A stretch of DNA of 64,000 bases, from positions 1,116,001-1,180,000 of the forward strand of contig NZ_CP065800.1 in the NCBI RefSeq assembly GCF_023206215.1. The letters are read 5' to 3'. Each line of letters begins with the position of its first letter. The first letter of the stretch is position 1. A program made the translations under genes and the position numbers. This document shows positions 1-8,371 of the stretch, in pieces. Origin of the DNA: Butyrivibrio fibrisolvens. Its GTDB lineage: Bacteria > Bacillota > Clostridia > Lachnospirales > Lachnospiraceae. The notes beneath the pieces were generated by a model, which was not told the DNA's origin, did not search any database, and saw only the letters and a program-made list of their open reading frames with translations.

Positions 1-2
1 TA

Positions 3-506
3 GAGTCTCTTTGCTATATGAGTATCCAGATATACGAAGATTATAGGCTTTTAGAGGATATATTAAGACAGGGTATAAGAGAGCTCTTCTTTGATTTGAG
101 GAGCATTGATAAGATCTGCGGCCTTGAAGATGATGTGAAGATGTGTGCCTGTTATGTACTTCTTATGGGAATAAAAGAAGGACATATCGATGCTGAGAAG
201 TATGAAGGTCTTGCAATAAGACTTCTTAACATAGATGCAGATGAAGACTTGGATACAACTTTCCGGGATCACATAGATGAAGATTTAAAAACAAATATAG
301 AAACGGATGCAGATTTAAAAGAAGATATTGATTCTGATTCTAAACTTAAAAAAATCAGTTTAATGAAGATGAGATCATTTCTGATCAAAGAATTTATAAA
401 TGATGATTCTATTGGTATCAAGCCTTCGGAGTCACCATGTAGTTCCAATGTCAGAAAACTTATGATTGATGCATATATTATGATGTATCAAGCTCCACTA
501 ATTTGA
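3..506 (+). CDS. Hypothetical acidic protein, probably the C-terminal part of a longer gene
   Basis: I do not recognise this protein. The frame is open to the left edge of the window. The first ATG, at 18, has no visible ribosome-binding site in the few bases before it, so the true start probably lies outside. The residues read from the ATG number 162, with helical-looking text up to about residue 70, then a run rich in Asp, Glu and Lys (about 73-112), then a short basic and hydrophobic tail. The stop codon at 504-506 lies inside a copy of the dispersed repeat described at 489-533, so the last few residues are encoded by the repeat. No catalytic motif, signal peptide or membrane segment is evident. 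It precedes the pectin genes but may be unrelated to them. Confidence 0.5.
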   Translation, partial: ESLCYMSIQIYEDYRLLEDILRQGIRELFFDLRSIDKICGLEDDVKMCACYVLLMGIKEGHIDAEKYEGLAIRLLNIDADEDLDTTFRDHIDEDLKTNIETDADLKEDIDSDSKLKKISLMKMRSFLIKEFINDDSIGIKPSESPCSSNVRKLMIDAYIMMYQAPLI

Positions 507-533
507 ACCATTAGTCACTCGTGACATGAGGTC
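489..533 (+). repeat. Partial copy of a dispersed ATGAGG-ending repeat
   Basis: This 45-bp stretch matches the core of the larger copy at 576-629 (AGCTCCAC then AATTTGAACCATTAGTCACT), but lacks a short internal segment before GACATGAGGT. It carries a small dyad, CTAAT with ATTAG. It overlaps the stop codon of the preceding reading frame and is followed at once by the full copy, so the two form a tandem pair. Confidence 0.6.
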
Positions 534-537
534 AAGC

Positions 538-633
538 TTGAAAGTGTTCCACTTTCAAACCCAAATTAGTGTCGCAAGCTCCACCAATTTGAACCATTAG
601 TCACTCGTTTCACTCGCGACATGAGGTTAAAAA
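538..633 (+). repeat. Full copy of a dispersed, foldable element ending in a ribosome-binding site
   Basis: A 9-bp hairpin (539-559, TTGAAAGTG with CACTTTCAA) is followed by a region that can close by GTCGC (571-575) with GCGAC (616-620). The element ends in ACATGAGGTTA, whose AGG serves as the Shine-Dalgarno site of the GH28 gene at 634. A copy about 80% identical over some 93 bp lies at 44657-44755, before the GH18 gene. Whether it is a mobile repeat or a regulatory RNA cannot be told from one window. Confidence 0.6.
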
Positions 634-2214
634 ATGGCATTTGAAATACTAAAAACAGGAGCCCGTTTTATCATTCTTAAGATAAACGATGGCGGTAAAT
701 ATAATACAATCTATAAATATGAATATGAGATTATACCAAAAGAAAGTATGATCGTTCCTGATCCAAAGCCTGTACGTGGGATGACAGATCGTTGCATAAA
801 TCTTATAACAGGTCTTCTTCCTGATATGGATTATGAGATCAGGATCACTAACACATGCGGCGATGAAGATGGCGTATCTGAGCTTTCGGTACATACTTTA
901 CATGAAACAGTTACTCTTAATGCTTTAGAGTTTGGAGCTATCTGTGATGGAGAGCATGACGATACTATGGCTATTCAGACAGCTATAAATGTCTGCCCTG
1001 AAAGCGGAAGAGTCCTTATTCCTTCTGGAAGATATGCTGTTACAGCTCTTTTTCTTAAGTCTCATATTAGTATTGAGATTGAAGATGGGGCAGTTCTTAT
1101 AGGAACCAAAGATAAGTCAAAGCTTCCTATCCTCCCTGGGATTGTCAGAAGCTATGATGAGGATTCTGAATACAACTTTGCAAGCTGGGAAGGCAATCCT
1201 TTAAGACAGTATGCGTCTATGATCACAGGATTTGATGTAGAGGACTGCATCATATACGGACATGGAACTTTGGATGGTAATGCAGGCTTTGATGACTGGT
1301 GGAAGATTGACAAGGAGCATTTTACTGTCGCAAGGCCCAATATGTTCTTTGTTAATAATTGTAGTGATATCATGCTGGCAGGTCTTCTTATAAGACAGTC
1401 ACCTTGCTGGACACTTCATCCATATTTTTCAAAGAATATCGATGTAATAGATGTGAAGATTGAAAATCCCTGGAATTCTCCAAATACTGATGGATTCGAT
1501 CCTGAGTCCTGTAGCGGTATGAGGGTTCTTGGCGTTCATTTTAGTCTTGGAGATGACTGTATAGCAATTAAGTCCGGCAAGATATATATGGGAAGGAAAC
1601 ATAAGCGTCCCTCATGCGATATGCTTGTGGCACACTGCCTCATGGAATCCGGACACGGTGCTGTTACAGTTGGGTCCGAGATTGCCGGCGGTGTTAATAA
1701 TGTCAAGGTTACAGACTGCCTGTTCCATGATACGGACAGAGGACTTAGGATCAAGACAAGGCGAGGAAGAGGCAAGGATTCTGTTCTTGACAATATAATA
1801 TTTGAAAATATTGAGATGGATCATGTGCTTACGCCTTTTGTAGTCAACAGTTTCTATTTCTGTGATCCTGACGGTAAGACGGATTATGTACAGTCAAGAG
1901 AAAGCTTTCCTGTAGATGACAGAACTCCCTCTATAGGCCGTCTTGTATTTAGAAATATAAGTGCACAAGATACAGAATATGCTGCCGCATATTATCTTGG
2001 ACTTCCTGAATCTCCTATCGAAGAGATCCTTATGGAGAATGTCACAGTAAGATACAAGGATGATGCGAAGGCCGGACAGCCTGCCATGTCAAATGGAGTT
2101 CCTGATACCAGCAAGATGGGTATATATGCTGAAAATGTAAAAAATCTCATTTTAAGTAATGTTGATATACAGGGCCAGGATGGTGAAGTTGTGATAAGGA
2201 AAGGAATATCATAA
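634..2214 (+). CDS. GH28 family polygalacturonase-type glycoside hydrolase, cytoplasmic
   Basis: Predicted to cleave alpha-1,4-galacturonic linkages in pectic oligomers. The 526-aa protein has an N-terminal beta-sandwich-like (FnIII-type) region (about 1-90) and a right-handed beta-helix domain (from about 95). GH28 hallmarks are all present: NTDGFD (284-289), GDD (306-308), SGHG (339-342, His 341) and RIK (372-374). The Asp residues of the first two and the His and Arg-Lys of the others are the catalytic and binding residues of the family. There is no signal peptide, so it probably acts on imported oligogalacturonides. The start at 634 follows the ATGAGG site of the repeat element. It heads a + strand run of pectin genes. 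Endo versus exo action cannot be decided. Confidence 0.9.
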   Translation: MAFEILKTGARFIILKINDGGKYNTIYKYEYEIIPKESMIVPDPKPVRGMTDRCINLITGLLPDMDYEIRITNTCGDEDGVSELSVHTLHETVTLNALEFGAICDGEHDDTMAIQTAINVCPESGRVLIPSGRYAVTALFLKSHISIEIEDGAVLIGTKDKSKLPILPGIVRSYDEDSEYNFASWEGNPLRQYASMITGFDVEDCIIYGHGTLDGNAGFDDWWKIDKEHFTVARPNMFFVNNCSDIMLAGLLIRQSPCWTLHPYFSKNIDVIDVKIENPWNSPNTDGFDPESCSGMRVLGVHFSLGDDCIAIKSGKIYMGRKHKRPSCDMLVAHCLMESGHGAVTVGSEIAGGVNNVKVTDCLFHDTDRGLRIKTRRGRGKDSVLDNIIFENIEMDHVLTPFVVNSFYFCDPDGKTDYVQSRESFPVDDRTPSIGRLVFRNISAQDTEYAAAYYLGLPESPIEEILMENVTVRYKDDAKAGQPAMSNGVPDTSKMGIYAENVKNLILSNVDIQGQDGEVVIRKGIS

Positions 2215-2367
2215 CAATAAGATTTAATGACATAAAGCTTTATTATCACGACTATGAATAATGCCGGATTATGATGGTTGTTTTTGCATTGTATTTGTTT
2301 CATAAAGCGAAACGAAGTTTCATGATATATGATAAAGTGATAGTGGGGGTTTATTTACATCCTTTAA

Positions 2368-2400
2368 AGTGGACATATTTTTTGACATCTTGTAAAGGAT
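2368..2400. promoter_or_regulatory. Inverted repeat upstream of the sugar-isomerase gene
   Basis: ATCCTTTAAAG and CTTGTAAAGGAT form an imperfect dyad with a spacer of about 10-12 bp just ahead of the ribosome-binding site of the gene at 2422. It could be an operator for a uronate-responsive regulator. No regulator gene is present in the visible part of the locus. A TTGACA lies inside the spacer, but no -10 box is well placed for it. Confidence 0.3.
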
Positions 2401-2421
2401 ATAAATCGAAAGGAGAAGGTT

Positions 2422-3270
2422 ATGATCAGTCTTGGACTACGCTTCCATGATTCTATGGAAGTACCCTTTGAAGAACGACTCAAAAATATTCGCGGGCAGG
2501 GTTTTACCTGTGTTCATATTGCACTTTCTAAAGTAAAAGATATCCCATCATCTGTAGAAGCCCTTACACCGGGCTATGCTATGTGGCTTAAAAGGGAGTT
2601 TCAAAAAGCAGATCTTGATGTTGCGGTAATAGGCTGTTACAAGAATCTTGCCAATCCTTCCAAGGACAAATTAAAGCAGATTCAGGAAGAATATATGGCC
2701 AACCTTCGCTTTGCATCAATACTTGGAGCAGGTGTAGTTGGAACAGAAACAGGTATGCCCAATGAAGATTATCATTATGAGCCTGAGGCAGCCAAATCTG
2801 ATGAAGCATTGAAGATATTCATAGACGGACTAAGGCCTGTAGTCAGATATGCAGAAAGCGTTGGACAGATAATAGCAATAGAGCCTGTGTGGAGACACAT
2901 TGTATCTACTCCCGAAAGAGCAAGGATCGTTCTGGATCAGATTGAATCACCCAATCTTCAGATTATCTTTGATCCGGTTAATCTCATATCTCCTTATGAA
3001 TATGAGAAGAGAGATGAGACTATTGCAAGAACTATAGATATCCTTGGTAAGGATATTGCTATGATACATCTTAAAGACTGCAGACTTGATGCCAATGAAG
3101 TAAAGTCCATGGGATGCGGCCTTGGAGATATGGACTATACACAGATAGTAAAATTTGCTCTGGAGAGAAAAGATCACATCCATGCAACTTTGGAGGATAC
3201 AAAGCCTAACAGTGCAGAAGTATCCAGAAGATGTATTGAAGGATATGAGAACAAGATCCTGGGAAAGTGA
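2422..3270 (+). CDS. Sugar phosphate isomerase/epimerase-like TIM-barrel protein (AP_endonuc_2 family)
   Basis: The 282-aa protein resembles xylose-isomerase-like TIM barrels that isomerise or epimerise sugars with a divalent metal. Likely metal ligands sit at the expected strand ends: Glu154 (in IAIEPVW), Asp184 (IIFDPVN), His216 (MIHLKDC) and Glu258 (TLEDTKP). The start is fixed by an AAAGGAGAAGG site 5 bp upstream of the ATG. It lies between the GH28 and kduI genes, so a role in processing a pectin-derived sugar is likely, but the substrate cannot be read from sequence. The usual length of the family (250-300 aa) fits. Confidence 0.8.
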   Translation: MISLGLRFHDSMEVPFEERLKNIRGQGFTCVHIALSKVKDIPSSVEALTPGYAMWLKREFQKADLDVAVIGCYKNLANPSKDKLKQIQEEYMANLRFASILGAGVVGTETGMPNEDYHYEPEAAKSDEALKIFIDGLRPVVRYAESVGQIIAIEPVWRHIVSTPERARIVLDQIESPNLQIIFDPVNLISPYEYEKRDETIARTIDILGKDIAMIHLKDCRLDANEVKSMGCGLGDMDYTQIVKFALERKDHIHATLEDTKPNSAEVSRRCIEGYENKILGK

Positions 3271-3439
3271 TAAATACAGATCCAGATTATTAAACATTTT
3301 TTATAGGATTATAAAGCAGATTATAAAAACTAAACATTTTTTCCATAGGATAAAAGCAATTAAATCAATATAAGATATAGAGTTTTTGAATTAAAACAAT
3401 ATAGATAGTAAAGTACCATCGTTTAAGGAGGTTTAGTAA

Positions 3440-4306
3440 ATGGAACTTAGAACAGCGGCATCTCCCAAGGATGTCAAATATTATGACACAAAAAGACTCA
3501 GAGAAGAATTCCTTGTTGAGAAGGTTTTCTTTGAAGATGAGATAAAGCTTGTATACAGCCATATCGATCGTATTATATTTGGCGGCGCTATGCCTGTTAA
3601 TAAAGAGCTTAAGCTTGAAGCTGGAGATGAACTTCGTGCTCAGTACTTCCTTGAAAGAAGAGAGCTTGGAATCATCAATATCGGCGGTGATGGAACAGTT
3701 ACAGCTGATGGAGAGGTTTATGAGATTGCAGCACGTGACGGAATGTATATAGGTAAAGGGACTAAGGATATCGTATTTGCATCCAAAGATCCAAAGAATC
3801 CTGCAAAGTTCTACATGTGCTCAGGTCCTGCTCACATGACATATCCAACCAAGAGAATCCTTAAAGATAGTAAGGCTACAAAGGAATATGACGTAGAGAT
3901 CAAGCCTGAGAACAAAAAAGAGCTTGGTTCTATGGAAGATGCAAACCACCGTACTATTAATAAATATATCCTTCCAGGTCAGGTAGAATCCTGTCAGCTT
4001 GAGATGGGAATGACTCATCTTGAACCGGGAAGTGTTTGGAATACAATGCCATGTCATACACATGATCGTCGTATGGAAGTATATCTTTACTTCGATATGC
4101 CGGAGGATGCATTTGTAACTCATTATATGGGCGAGCCTCAGGAGACAAGACATATCATTATGAGAAATGAGCAGGCTGTAATATCTCCAAGCTGGTCTAT
4201 CCACGCAGGTTCAGGCTCTAGGAACTATACTTTCATCTGGGGTATGGTCGGAGAGAATCAGGACTTTGATGATATGGACGAAGTAAGGATGCAGGATCTT
4301 CTGTAA
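3440..4306 (+). CDS. kduI: 5-keto-4-deoxyuronate isomerase (4-deoxy-L-threo-5-hexosulose-uronate ketol-isomerase)
   Basis: Converts 4-deoxy-L-threo-5-hexosulose uronate, the product of pectate-lyase oligomers, into 3-deoxy-D-glycero-2,5-hexodiulosonate. The 288-aa sequence follows E. coli KduI along its whole length ([51 protein letters not shown]). The zinc ligands are His206, His208, Glu213 and His255. It starts after TAAGGAGG. The next gene encodes the following enzyme of the route. The gap to it (157 bp) contains a weak dyad around AGTGCA and TGCACT, so it may have its own regulation. Confidence 0.95.
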   Translation: MELRTAASPKDVKYYDTKRLREEFLVEKVFFEDEIKLVYSHIDRIIFGGAMPVNKELKLEAGDELRAQYFLERRELGIINIGGDGTVTADGEVYEIAARDGMYIGKGTKDIVFASKDPKNPAKFYMCSGPAHMTYPTKRILKDSKATKEYDVEIKPENKKELGSMEDANHRTINKYILPGQVESCQLEMGMTHLEPGSVWNTMPCHTHDRRMEVYLYFDMPEDAFVTHYMGEPQETRHIIMRNEQAVISPSWSIHAGSGSRNYTFIWGMVGENQDFDDMDEVRMQDLL

Positions 4307-4463
4307 TAATTGATGATCATATGAGGAAGCAGTGCAGATATAGAGTCATATCAATTCTTTGTGCACTGACAAGCTCAACTTCTTATGAACAAAATAATAA
4401 ATAGGGATTAAACCTATTGAAATATAACAATACAAATAGTACATATAAACGGAGGAAAAAATT

Positions 4464-5333
4464 ATGGGTAACATTCTCGACAAGTTCTCTCTTAAGGGAA
4501 AGGTTGCATGGATCACAGGCGCATCATATGGTCTTGGTCTTGCTTATGCTAAAGCGTATGCAGAAGCCGGAGCTAAAATTGTATTCAATGATATCAAGCA
4601 GGAGCTTGTAGACAGAGGATATGAAGAGTACAAGAAGCTTGGAATTGATGTATACGGCGCTGTATGTGACGTTACTAACGAGGAACAGGTTCAGAAGTTC
4701 GTAGCAGATGTAAAAGAAAAGGTTGGTACTATCGATATCCTTGTTAACAATGCAGGTATCATTAAGAGAATCCCTATGCATGAGATGAGCGTTGGCGAGT
4801 GGAACGCAGTTATCAATGTAGACCTTACAGGTCCTTTCATCTGCTCTAAGGCTGTTCTTCCGGATATGATAGAGAAGAAGTCCGGTAAGATCATCAATGC
4901 TTGTTCCATGATGTCAGAATTTGGCCGTGAGACAGTTTCAGCCTATGCTGCAGCTAAGGGCGGACTTAAGATGCTCACCAGAAATATCTGTTCTGAGTAT
5001 GGTCAGTACAATATCCAGTGCAATGCTATCGGACCTGGCTATATCGCAACTCCTCAGACAGCACCTCTTCGTGAGAAGCAGCCTGATGGATCAATGGCTC
5101 CATTTGATCGTTTCATCCGTAGTAAGACACCTGCACAGAGATGGGGACACACAGAAGATCTTATGGGCCTTGCAGTATTCCTTGCTTCTCCAGCTTCTGA
5201 CTTTATCAACGGTCAGGTTGTATATATTGATGGCGGTATCTCAGCATACATCGGACAGGATCCTGCAAATCTTGACGAATCCAAGTTCGCTGATGAAATT
5301 GAAGAGCAGCCTGATGTAAAGGTTAATGACTGA
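4464..5333 (+). CDS. kduD: SDR-family dehydrogenase, KduD / gluconate 5-dehydrogenase type
   Basis: Likely reduces the KduI product to 2-keto-3-deoxygluconate with NAD(P)H. The 289-aa Rossmann protein has the short-chain dehydrogenase set: TGASYGLG (18-25), Asp69 before a TN step, NNAG (95-98), catalytic Ser148, Tyr161 and Lys165 in YAAAK. The C-terminal tail of about 25 residues is acidic and longer than in typical KduD. Family members are often named gluconate 5-dehydrogenase; the neighbouring kduI favours the KduD role, but sequence alone does not separate them. A strong AACGGAGG site precedes the start. Confidence 0.85.
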   Translation: MGNILDKFSLKGKVAWITGASYGLGLAYAKAYAEAGAKIVFNDIKQELVDRGYEEYKKLGIDVYGAVCDVTNEEQVQKFVADVKEKVGTIDILVNNAGIIKRIPMHEMSVGEWNAVINVDLTGPFICSKAVLPDMIEKKSGKIINACSMMSEFGRETVSAYAAAKGGLKMLTRNICSEYGQYNIQCNAIGPGYIATPQTAPLREKQPDGSMAPFDRFIRSKTPAQRWGHTEDLMGLAVFLASPASDFINGQVVYIDGGISAYIGQDPANLDESKFADEIEEQPDVKVND

Positions 5334-5348
5334 TAAATAATATTGTTG

Positions 5349-5375
5349 CAGGCGAGCCCTATTAAGGTTCGCCTG
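5349..5375 (+). terminator. Hairpin after kduD
   Basis: A 10-bp stem (CAGGCGAGCC with GGTTCGCCTG, one G-T pair) and a 7-nt loop are followed by TTGTTGT. It is likely a partial terminator or a processing hairpin inside the + strand pectin operon. Confidence 0.6.
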
Positions 5376-5433
5376 TTGTTGTAAGGAAATATAAAAATAA
5401 CGAAATATAAAAATATCGAAATACAAAATAACG

Positions 5434-5478
5434 AAAGGAAGTATCCGGTAAGTTATCTATTATCGGATCAAAAATAGT
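5434..5478 (+). promoter_or_regulatory. Ribosome-binding site separated from the start codon by a hairpin
   Basis: The only good Shine-Dalgarno sequence (AAAGGAA, 5434-5440) lies almost 40 nt before the ATG at 5479. Between them an 8-bp hairpin can form (5444-5451 with 5460-5467, 8-nt loop), which would bring the site to about 14 nt from the ATG. The ATG is the natural N-terminus of the family, so the start itself is not in doubt. Confidence 0.35.
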
Positions 5479-6120
5479 ATGAAGATAGCACTCATTAATG
5501 AAAACTCACAGGCAGCTAAAAATGCCGTTATCTATAATGCACTTAAGAAAGTTGCTGATACCAAGGGATTTGAAGTAGTTAACTACGGTATGTACTCATC
5601 TGATGATAAGGCTCAGCTTACATATGTTCAGAACGGCATCCTTGCAGCAACACTTCTAAACAGCGGCGCAGCAGACTTTGTAGTAACAGGATGCGGAACA
5701 GGTGAAGGCGCTATGCTTGCGCTTAACTCATTCCCCGGCGTTATCTGCGGACATGTAGAGACTCCTCTTGATGCATACACATTTGCCCAGATCAATGATG
5801 GCAATGCTATATCACTTCCATTTGCTCTCGGATTTGGATGGGGCGGAGACCTTAATCTTGAATATATCTTTGAAAAGCTCTGGTCCGAGCCATTTGGCGG
5901 CGGATATCCTAAGGAAAGAGTTGTGCCTGAGCAGAGGAATAAGAAGATCCTTGATGAAGTTAAGAAGGTAACTTACGTTCAGGATATGTCAGTTATCCTT
6001 AAGGGTCTTGACAAGGAGCTTGTAAAGGGCGCATTTGCCGGTGAACATTTTGCAGAGAACTTCTTCAAGGACTGTAAAGATGAGAAGATCGCAGCTACTG
6101 TAAAAGAGATCATTGGATAA
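5479..6120 (+). CDS. RpiB/LacAB-family sugar isomerase, DhuI-like
   Basis: The 213-aa protein belongs to the RpiB/LacAB family, but is much longer than RpiB (about 145 aa) and has the features I recall for DhuI of streptococci, an isomerase of 4-deoxy-L-threo-5-hexosulose uronate: MKIALINENSQA at the start, LTYVQNG, FVVTGCGTGEGAMLALNSFPG and GGGYPKERV. The Cys in VTGCGTG corresponds to the catalytic Cys region of the family. If this is right, the locus holds two unrelated isomerases, KduI and this one, for one step. Its substrate could also be another uronate. It is cotranscribable with kduD (about 145 bp gap with a hairpin). Confidence 0.75.
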   Translation: MKIALINENSQAAKNAVIYNALKKVADTKGFEVVNYGMYSSDDKAQLTYVQNGILAATLLNSGAADFVVTGCGTGEGAMLALNSFPGVICGHVETPLDAYTFAQINDGNAISLPFALGFGWGGDLNLEYIFEKLWSEPFGGGYPKERVVPEQRNKKILDEVKKVTYVQDMSVILKGLDKELVKGAFAGEHFAENFFKDCKDEKIAATVKEIIG

Positions 6121-6147
6121 TTATTTGATTTTTTGAATGTATATTTC

Positions 6148-6228
6148 CCATCGTTACAGGAAGTAATAGGGGAATGTCCAGAAGTACATGGATGTACTTC
6201 TATTCCCATCGGTACAGGACGTAATAAA
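6148..6228. repeat. Direct repeats flanking a perfect 22-bp palindrome
   Basis: Two imperfect direct repeats (6146-6172 and 6202-6228, starting TTCCCATCG and containing TACAGGA and GTAATA) enclose AGAAGTACAT-GG-ATGTACTTCT (6180-6201), a perfect 10-bp dyad. The palindrome lies 38 bp ahead of the likely TTG start of the esterase gene and may be an operator or an mRNA hairpin. Confidence 0.6.
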
Positions 6229-6238
6229 GGAGCGGATT

Positions 6239-7762
6239 TTGGATCAGAATTACAGATCAACCTTGTGGGTTGTTGGAGATAGTACTGTATCAGGTTTTAA
6301 CGACAAATATTATATGCCAAGGGTAGGATGGGGTGAAGGCCTGAAGCTGTTTTTTAAAGACGATCTTCGCATCATTAATCTTGCCATTTCAGGAACAAGT
6401 TCCAAGAGTTTTAGAAAGACTGATAACTACAGATCTTTTCTTGAAGGAATAGCTGAGGGCGACTTCCTTATCATTGGCTTTGGACATAATGATGAGAAAA
6501 GAGGCGATTCCACCTTCACATCAGCTATTGGAGATAAAGATAGCGAAGGATCTTTTGCACAAAGTCTATACAGATACTATATAAAACCTGCAAATGATAA
6601 AGGAGCTTCCTGCATCCTTGTAACACCGATAGCAAGAAGAGATAAGAACCTTATATATAAAAACGACTTCGTTCATATAACGCCTGATGGAGATTATCCG
6701 GAAGCTATAAGGCAGCTGGGTATAGAATTGTCTATACCTGTGTGCGATCTTACGAAGCAGACTGTAGATATTGCATTTAAAGTTGACACAGGTGATGATC
6801 CTGATAATAACACGCTTATGATGCATGCAAGGACAGGATCAAGGCCTATATGCGTTGATGATACTCATACAAGTATGTTTGGAGCTGCAGTCAATGCTTA
6901 TCTTATTGCGCAGGATATAAGAAAGTCAGCTCCTTCTTTGGCTTTATATCTAAAGGATGAGTATGATGATCCTTTGGAACAAGCAAGCTACTGGGTCAGT
7001 AAGTCGATAAATAAAGATTACAAAGATCCTGTTTATATAAGGCCCGATAAAGGAAGCGATTATTGGAATGCAGCATCTGATGAAAATAAAAATGTATGGT
7101 ACCCGACAGTTTTTGGCGATATAAGCGGACATGGCCCAAAGAGTGACGACTTTTCTTTTGACCAAAAGGATGGATCGCTTTATATATCTGCCGGCAATCA
7201 TGGCAATAACGGCAAGATTTCAAGTAAGTCAGATGGCATAGCTATGTATTATATCCGTATACCTGTATCAAAGAACTTTAAATTAAGTGCAGACATTAAG
7301 ATTGAAAGCTTTAATGAATCCGGAGGTCCCAGCGACTTTGCAGCATACGGACTTATGGTAAGAGATGATATCTATGTTGACAGTGCTATAGGTGAGCTTC
7401 TGGGAGACTATGTCTGCGCCGGTGTTATGTTTAATCCTTCATATCCTAAGGGAACTAACACCTTTGCAAGAAAGAGCGGTGAACTTGACTTTGAAGGCGG
7501 AGAGCTCATAGCAGAACCCAAGCTTCATGACGTAAGGCATATGACAATAGAGTCTACAAGAGATGGATATAAAGCAAGTATAGAAGGCTACGATGCAGTA
7601 TCTGCAGGTTATGATTATACGCTCACAGCAGTTGATCCTGAATATGTCTACGTTGGTATATTTGCATCAAGAGCAGTAGCTATAAGCGCAGGCAATATAA
7701 GCCTTGAGATTGACGGGCAGATAAGCAGTGGTTATGATTGTTATGAATCATCAGGAAGATAG
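6239..7762 (+). CDS. SGNH/GDSL esterase, rhamnogalacturonan-acetylesterase-like, with a C-terminal beta domain
   Basis: Likely removes acetyl groups from rhamnogalacturonan or pectin oligomers. I choose TTG at 6239 as start because AAGGAG (6227-6232) sits 6 bp before it. The ATG at 6188 lies inside a palindrome and has no ribosome-binding site. From the TTG the protein has 507 aa. The SGNH catalytic set is clear: GDST (Ser15), GHND (83-86, with Asn84) and DDTH (Asp207, His210). GHND is usual in rhamnogalacturonan acetylesterases. The remaining 260 residues look beta-rich and have no motif I can name. No signal peptide is seen, which agrees with the cytoplasmic GH28 upstream. Confidence 0.8.
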   Translation: MDQNYRSTLWVVGDSTVSGFNDKYYMPRVGWGEGLKLFFKDDLRIINLAISGTSSKSFRKTDNYRSFLEGIAEGDFLIIGFGHNDEKRGDSTFTSAIGDKDSEGSFAQSLYRYYIKPANDKGASCILVTPIARRDKNLIYKNDFVHITPDGDYPEAIRQLGIELSIPVCDLTKQTVDIAFKVDTGDDPDNNTLMMHARTGSRPICVDDTHTSMFGAAVNAYLIAQDIRKSAPSLALYLKDEYDDPLEQASYWVSKSINKDYKDPVYIRPDKGSDYWNAASDENKNVWYPTVFGDISGHGPKSDDFSFDQKDGSLYISAGNHGNNGKISSKSDGIAMYYIRIPVSKNFKLSADIKIESFNESGGPSDFAAYGLMVRDDIYVDSAIGELLGDYVCAGVMFNPSYPKGTNTFARKSGELDFEGGELIAEPKLHDVRHMTIESTRDGYKASIEGYDAVSAGYDYTLTAVDPEYVYVGIFASRAVAISAGNISLEIDGQISSGYDCYESSGR

Positions 7763-7875
7763 GCAGCGTATATGATTGCTATGAATCAATTGGAAGATAG
7801 GCAACGTATATGATCGTTATGAATTTCTTAGAAGATTGGTAGCTTATATGATTGTTATAAATCTTTCCGAAGACA
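7736..7875 (+). repeat. 38-bp tandem repeat, about 3.7 units, spanning the esterase stop codon
   Basis: Units start at 7736, 7774, 7812 and 7850 with the pattern GATTGTTATGAATC, then GAAGATAGGCAGCGTATAT. The first unit encodes the last residues and the TAG stop of the esterase; the later ones repeat the same TAG. Divergence rises along the array. It is not a CRISPR: there are no spacers. Confidence 0.8.
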
Positions 7876-7932
7876 AATTATTGCTGGTTTGATTTATATC
7901 ATATAGATAAAAAATGTAAAAGAGGTAGTAAA

Positions 7933-8364
7933 ATGTCAGAAATTAAAAAAGACGCAAATTGCGGTTATTGTATGAGAGATGAGCATCTTGATGCTTTCGG
8001 AATCTATATATGTGATCTGTCTGTAAGTTCACTCATCCTTTTCAAGGAGCAGAGCCATCCTGGAAGATGCATAGTTGCTTACAAAGATCATGTAAGTGAG
8101 ATCGTTGATATATCAGATGCAGACAGAGATGCATTCTTTGCAGATGTAAACAGAGCATCTAAAGCTATTCATAAAGCTTTTAATCCCGATAAGGTCAACT
8201 ACGGAGCATATGCTGATTCCGGCTGTCACCTTCATATGCACCTTGTTCCTAAGTACAAGGATGAATTTGAATGGAATACAACTTTTGAGATGAATCCTCA
8301 GAAGAAATTCCTTACAGATGATGAGTACAAAGAGATGATCGAGAAGATCAAAGCAGCTCTGTGA
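7933..8364 (+). CDS. HIT family protein (histidine-triad hydrolase)
   Basis: The 143-aa protein has the histidine triad HLHMHLVPK (His99, His101, His103), in which the middle residues act on nucleoside phosphoramidates or dinucleotides in the HIT superfamily. An N-terminal CGYC (10-13) could bind metal with other residues. HIT proteins are housekeeping in most bacteria. Here it is the last + strand gene of the pectin locus, which is unusual, but a functional link is not shown. It starts after AAGAGGTAG and ends 9 bp before the large palindrome. Confidence 0.85.
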   Translation: MSEIKKDANCGYCMRDEHLDAFGIYICDLSVSSLILFKEQSHPGRCIVAYKDHVSEIVDISDADRDAFFADVNRASKAIHKAFNPDKVNYGAYADSGCHLHMHLVPKYKDEFEWNTTFEMNPQKKFLTDDEYKEMIEKIKAAL

Positions 8365-8371
8365 TATATAT

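Noticed and set aside
2368..2420. TTGACA as promoter of the gene at 2422
   Set aside because: The nearest TATA-like hexamer is only about 12 bp away, so the spacing is wrong.
7736..7875. Regular 38-bp periodicity as a CRISPR array
   Set aside because: Units are directly adjacent with no unique spacers and drift gradually; no cas genes are near.
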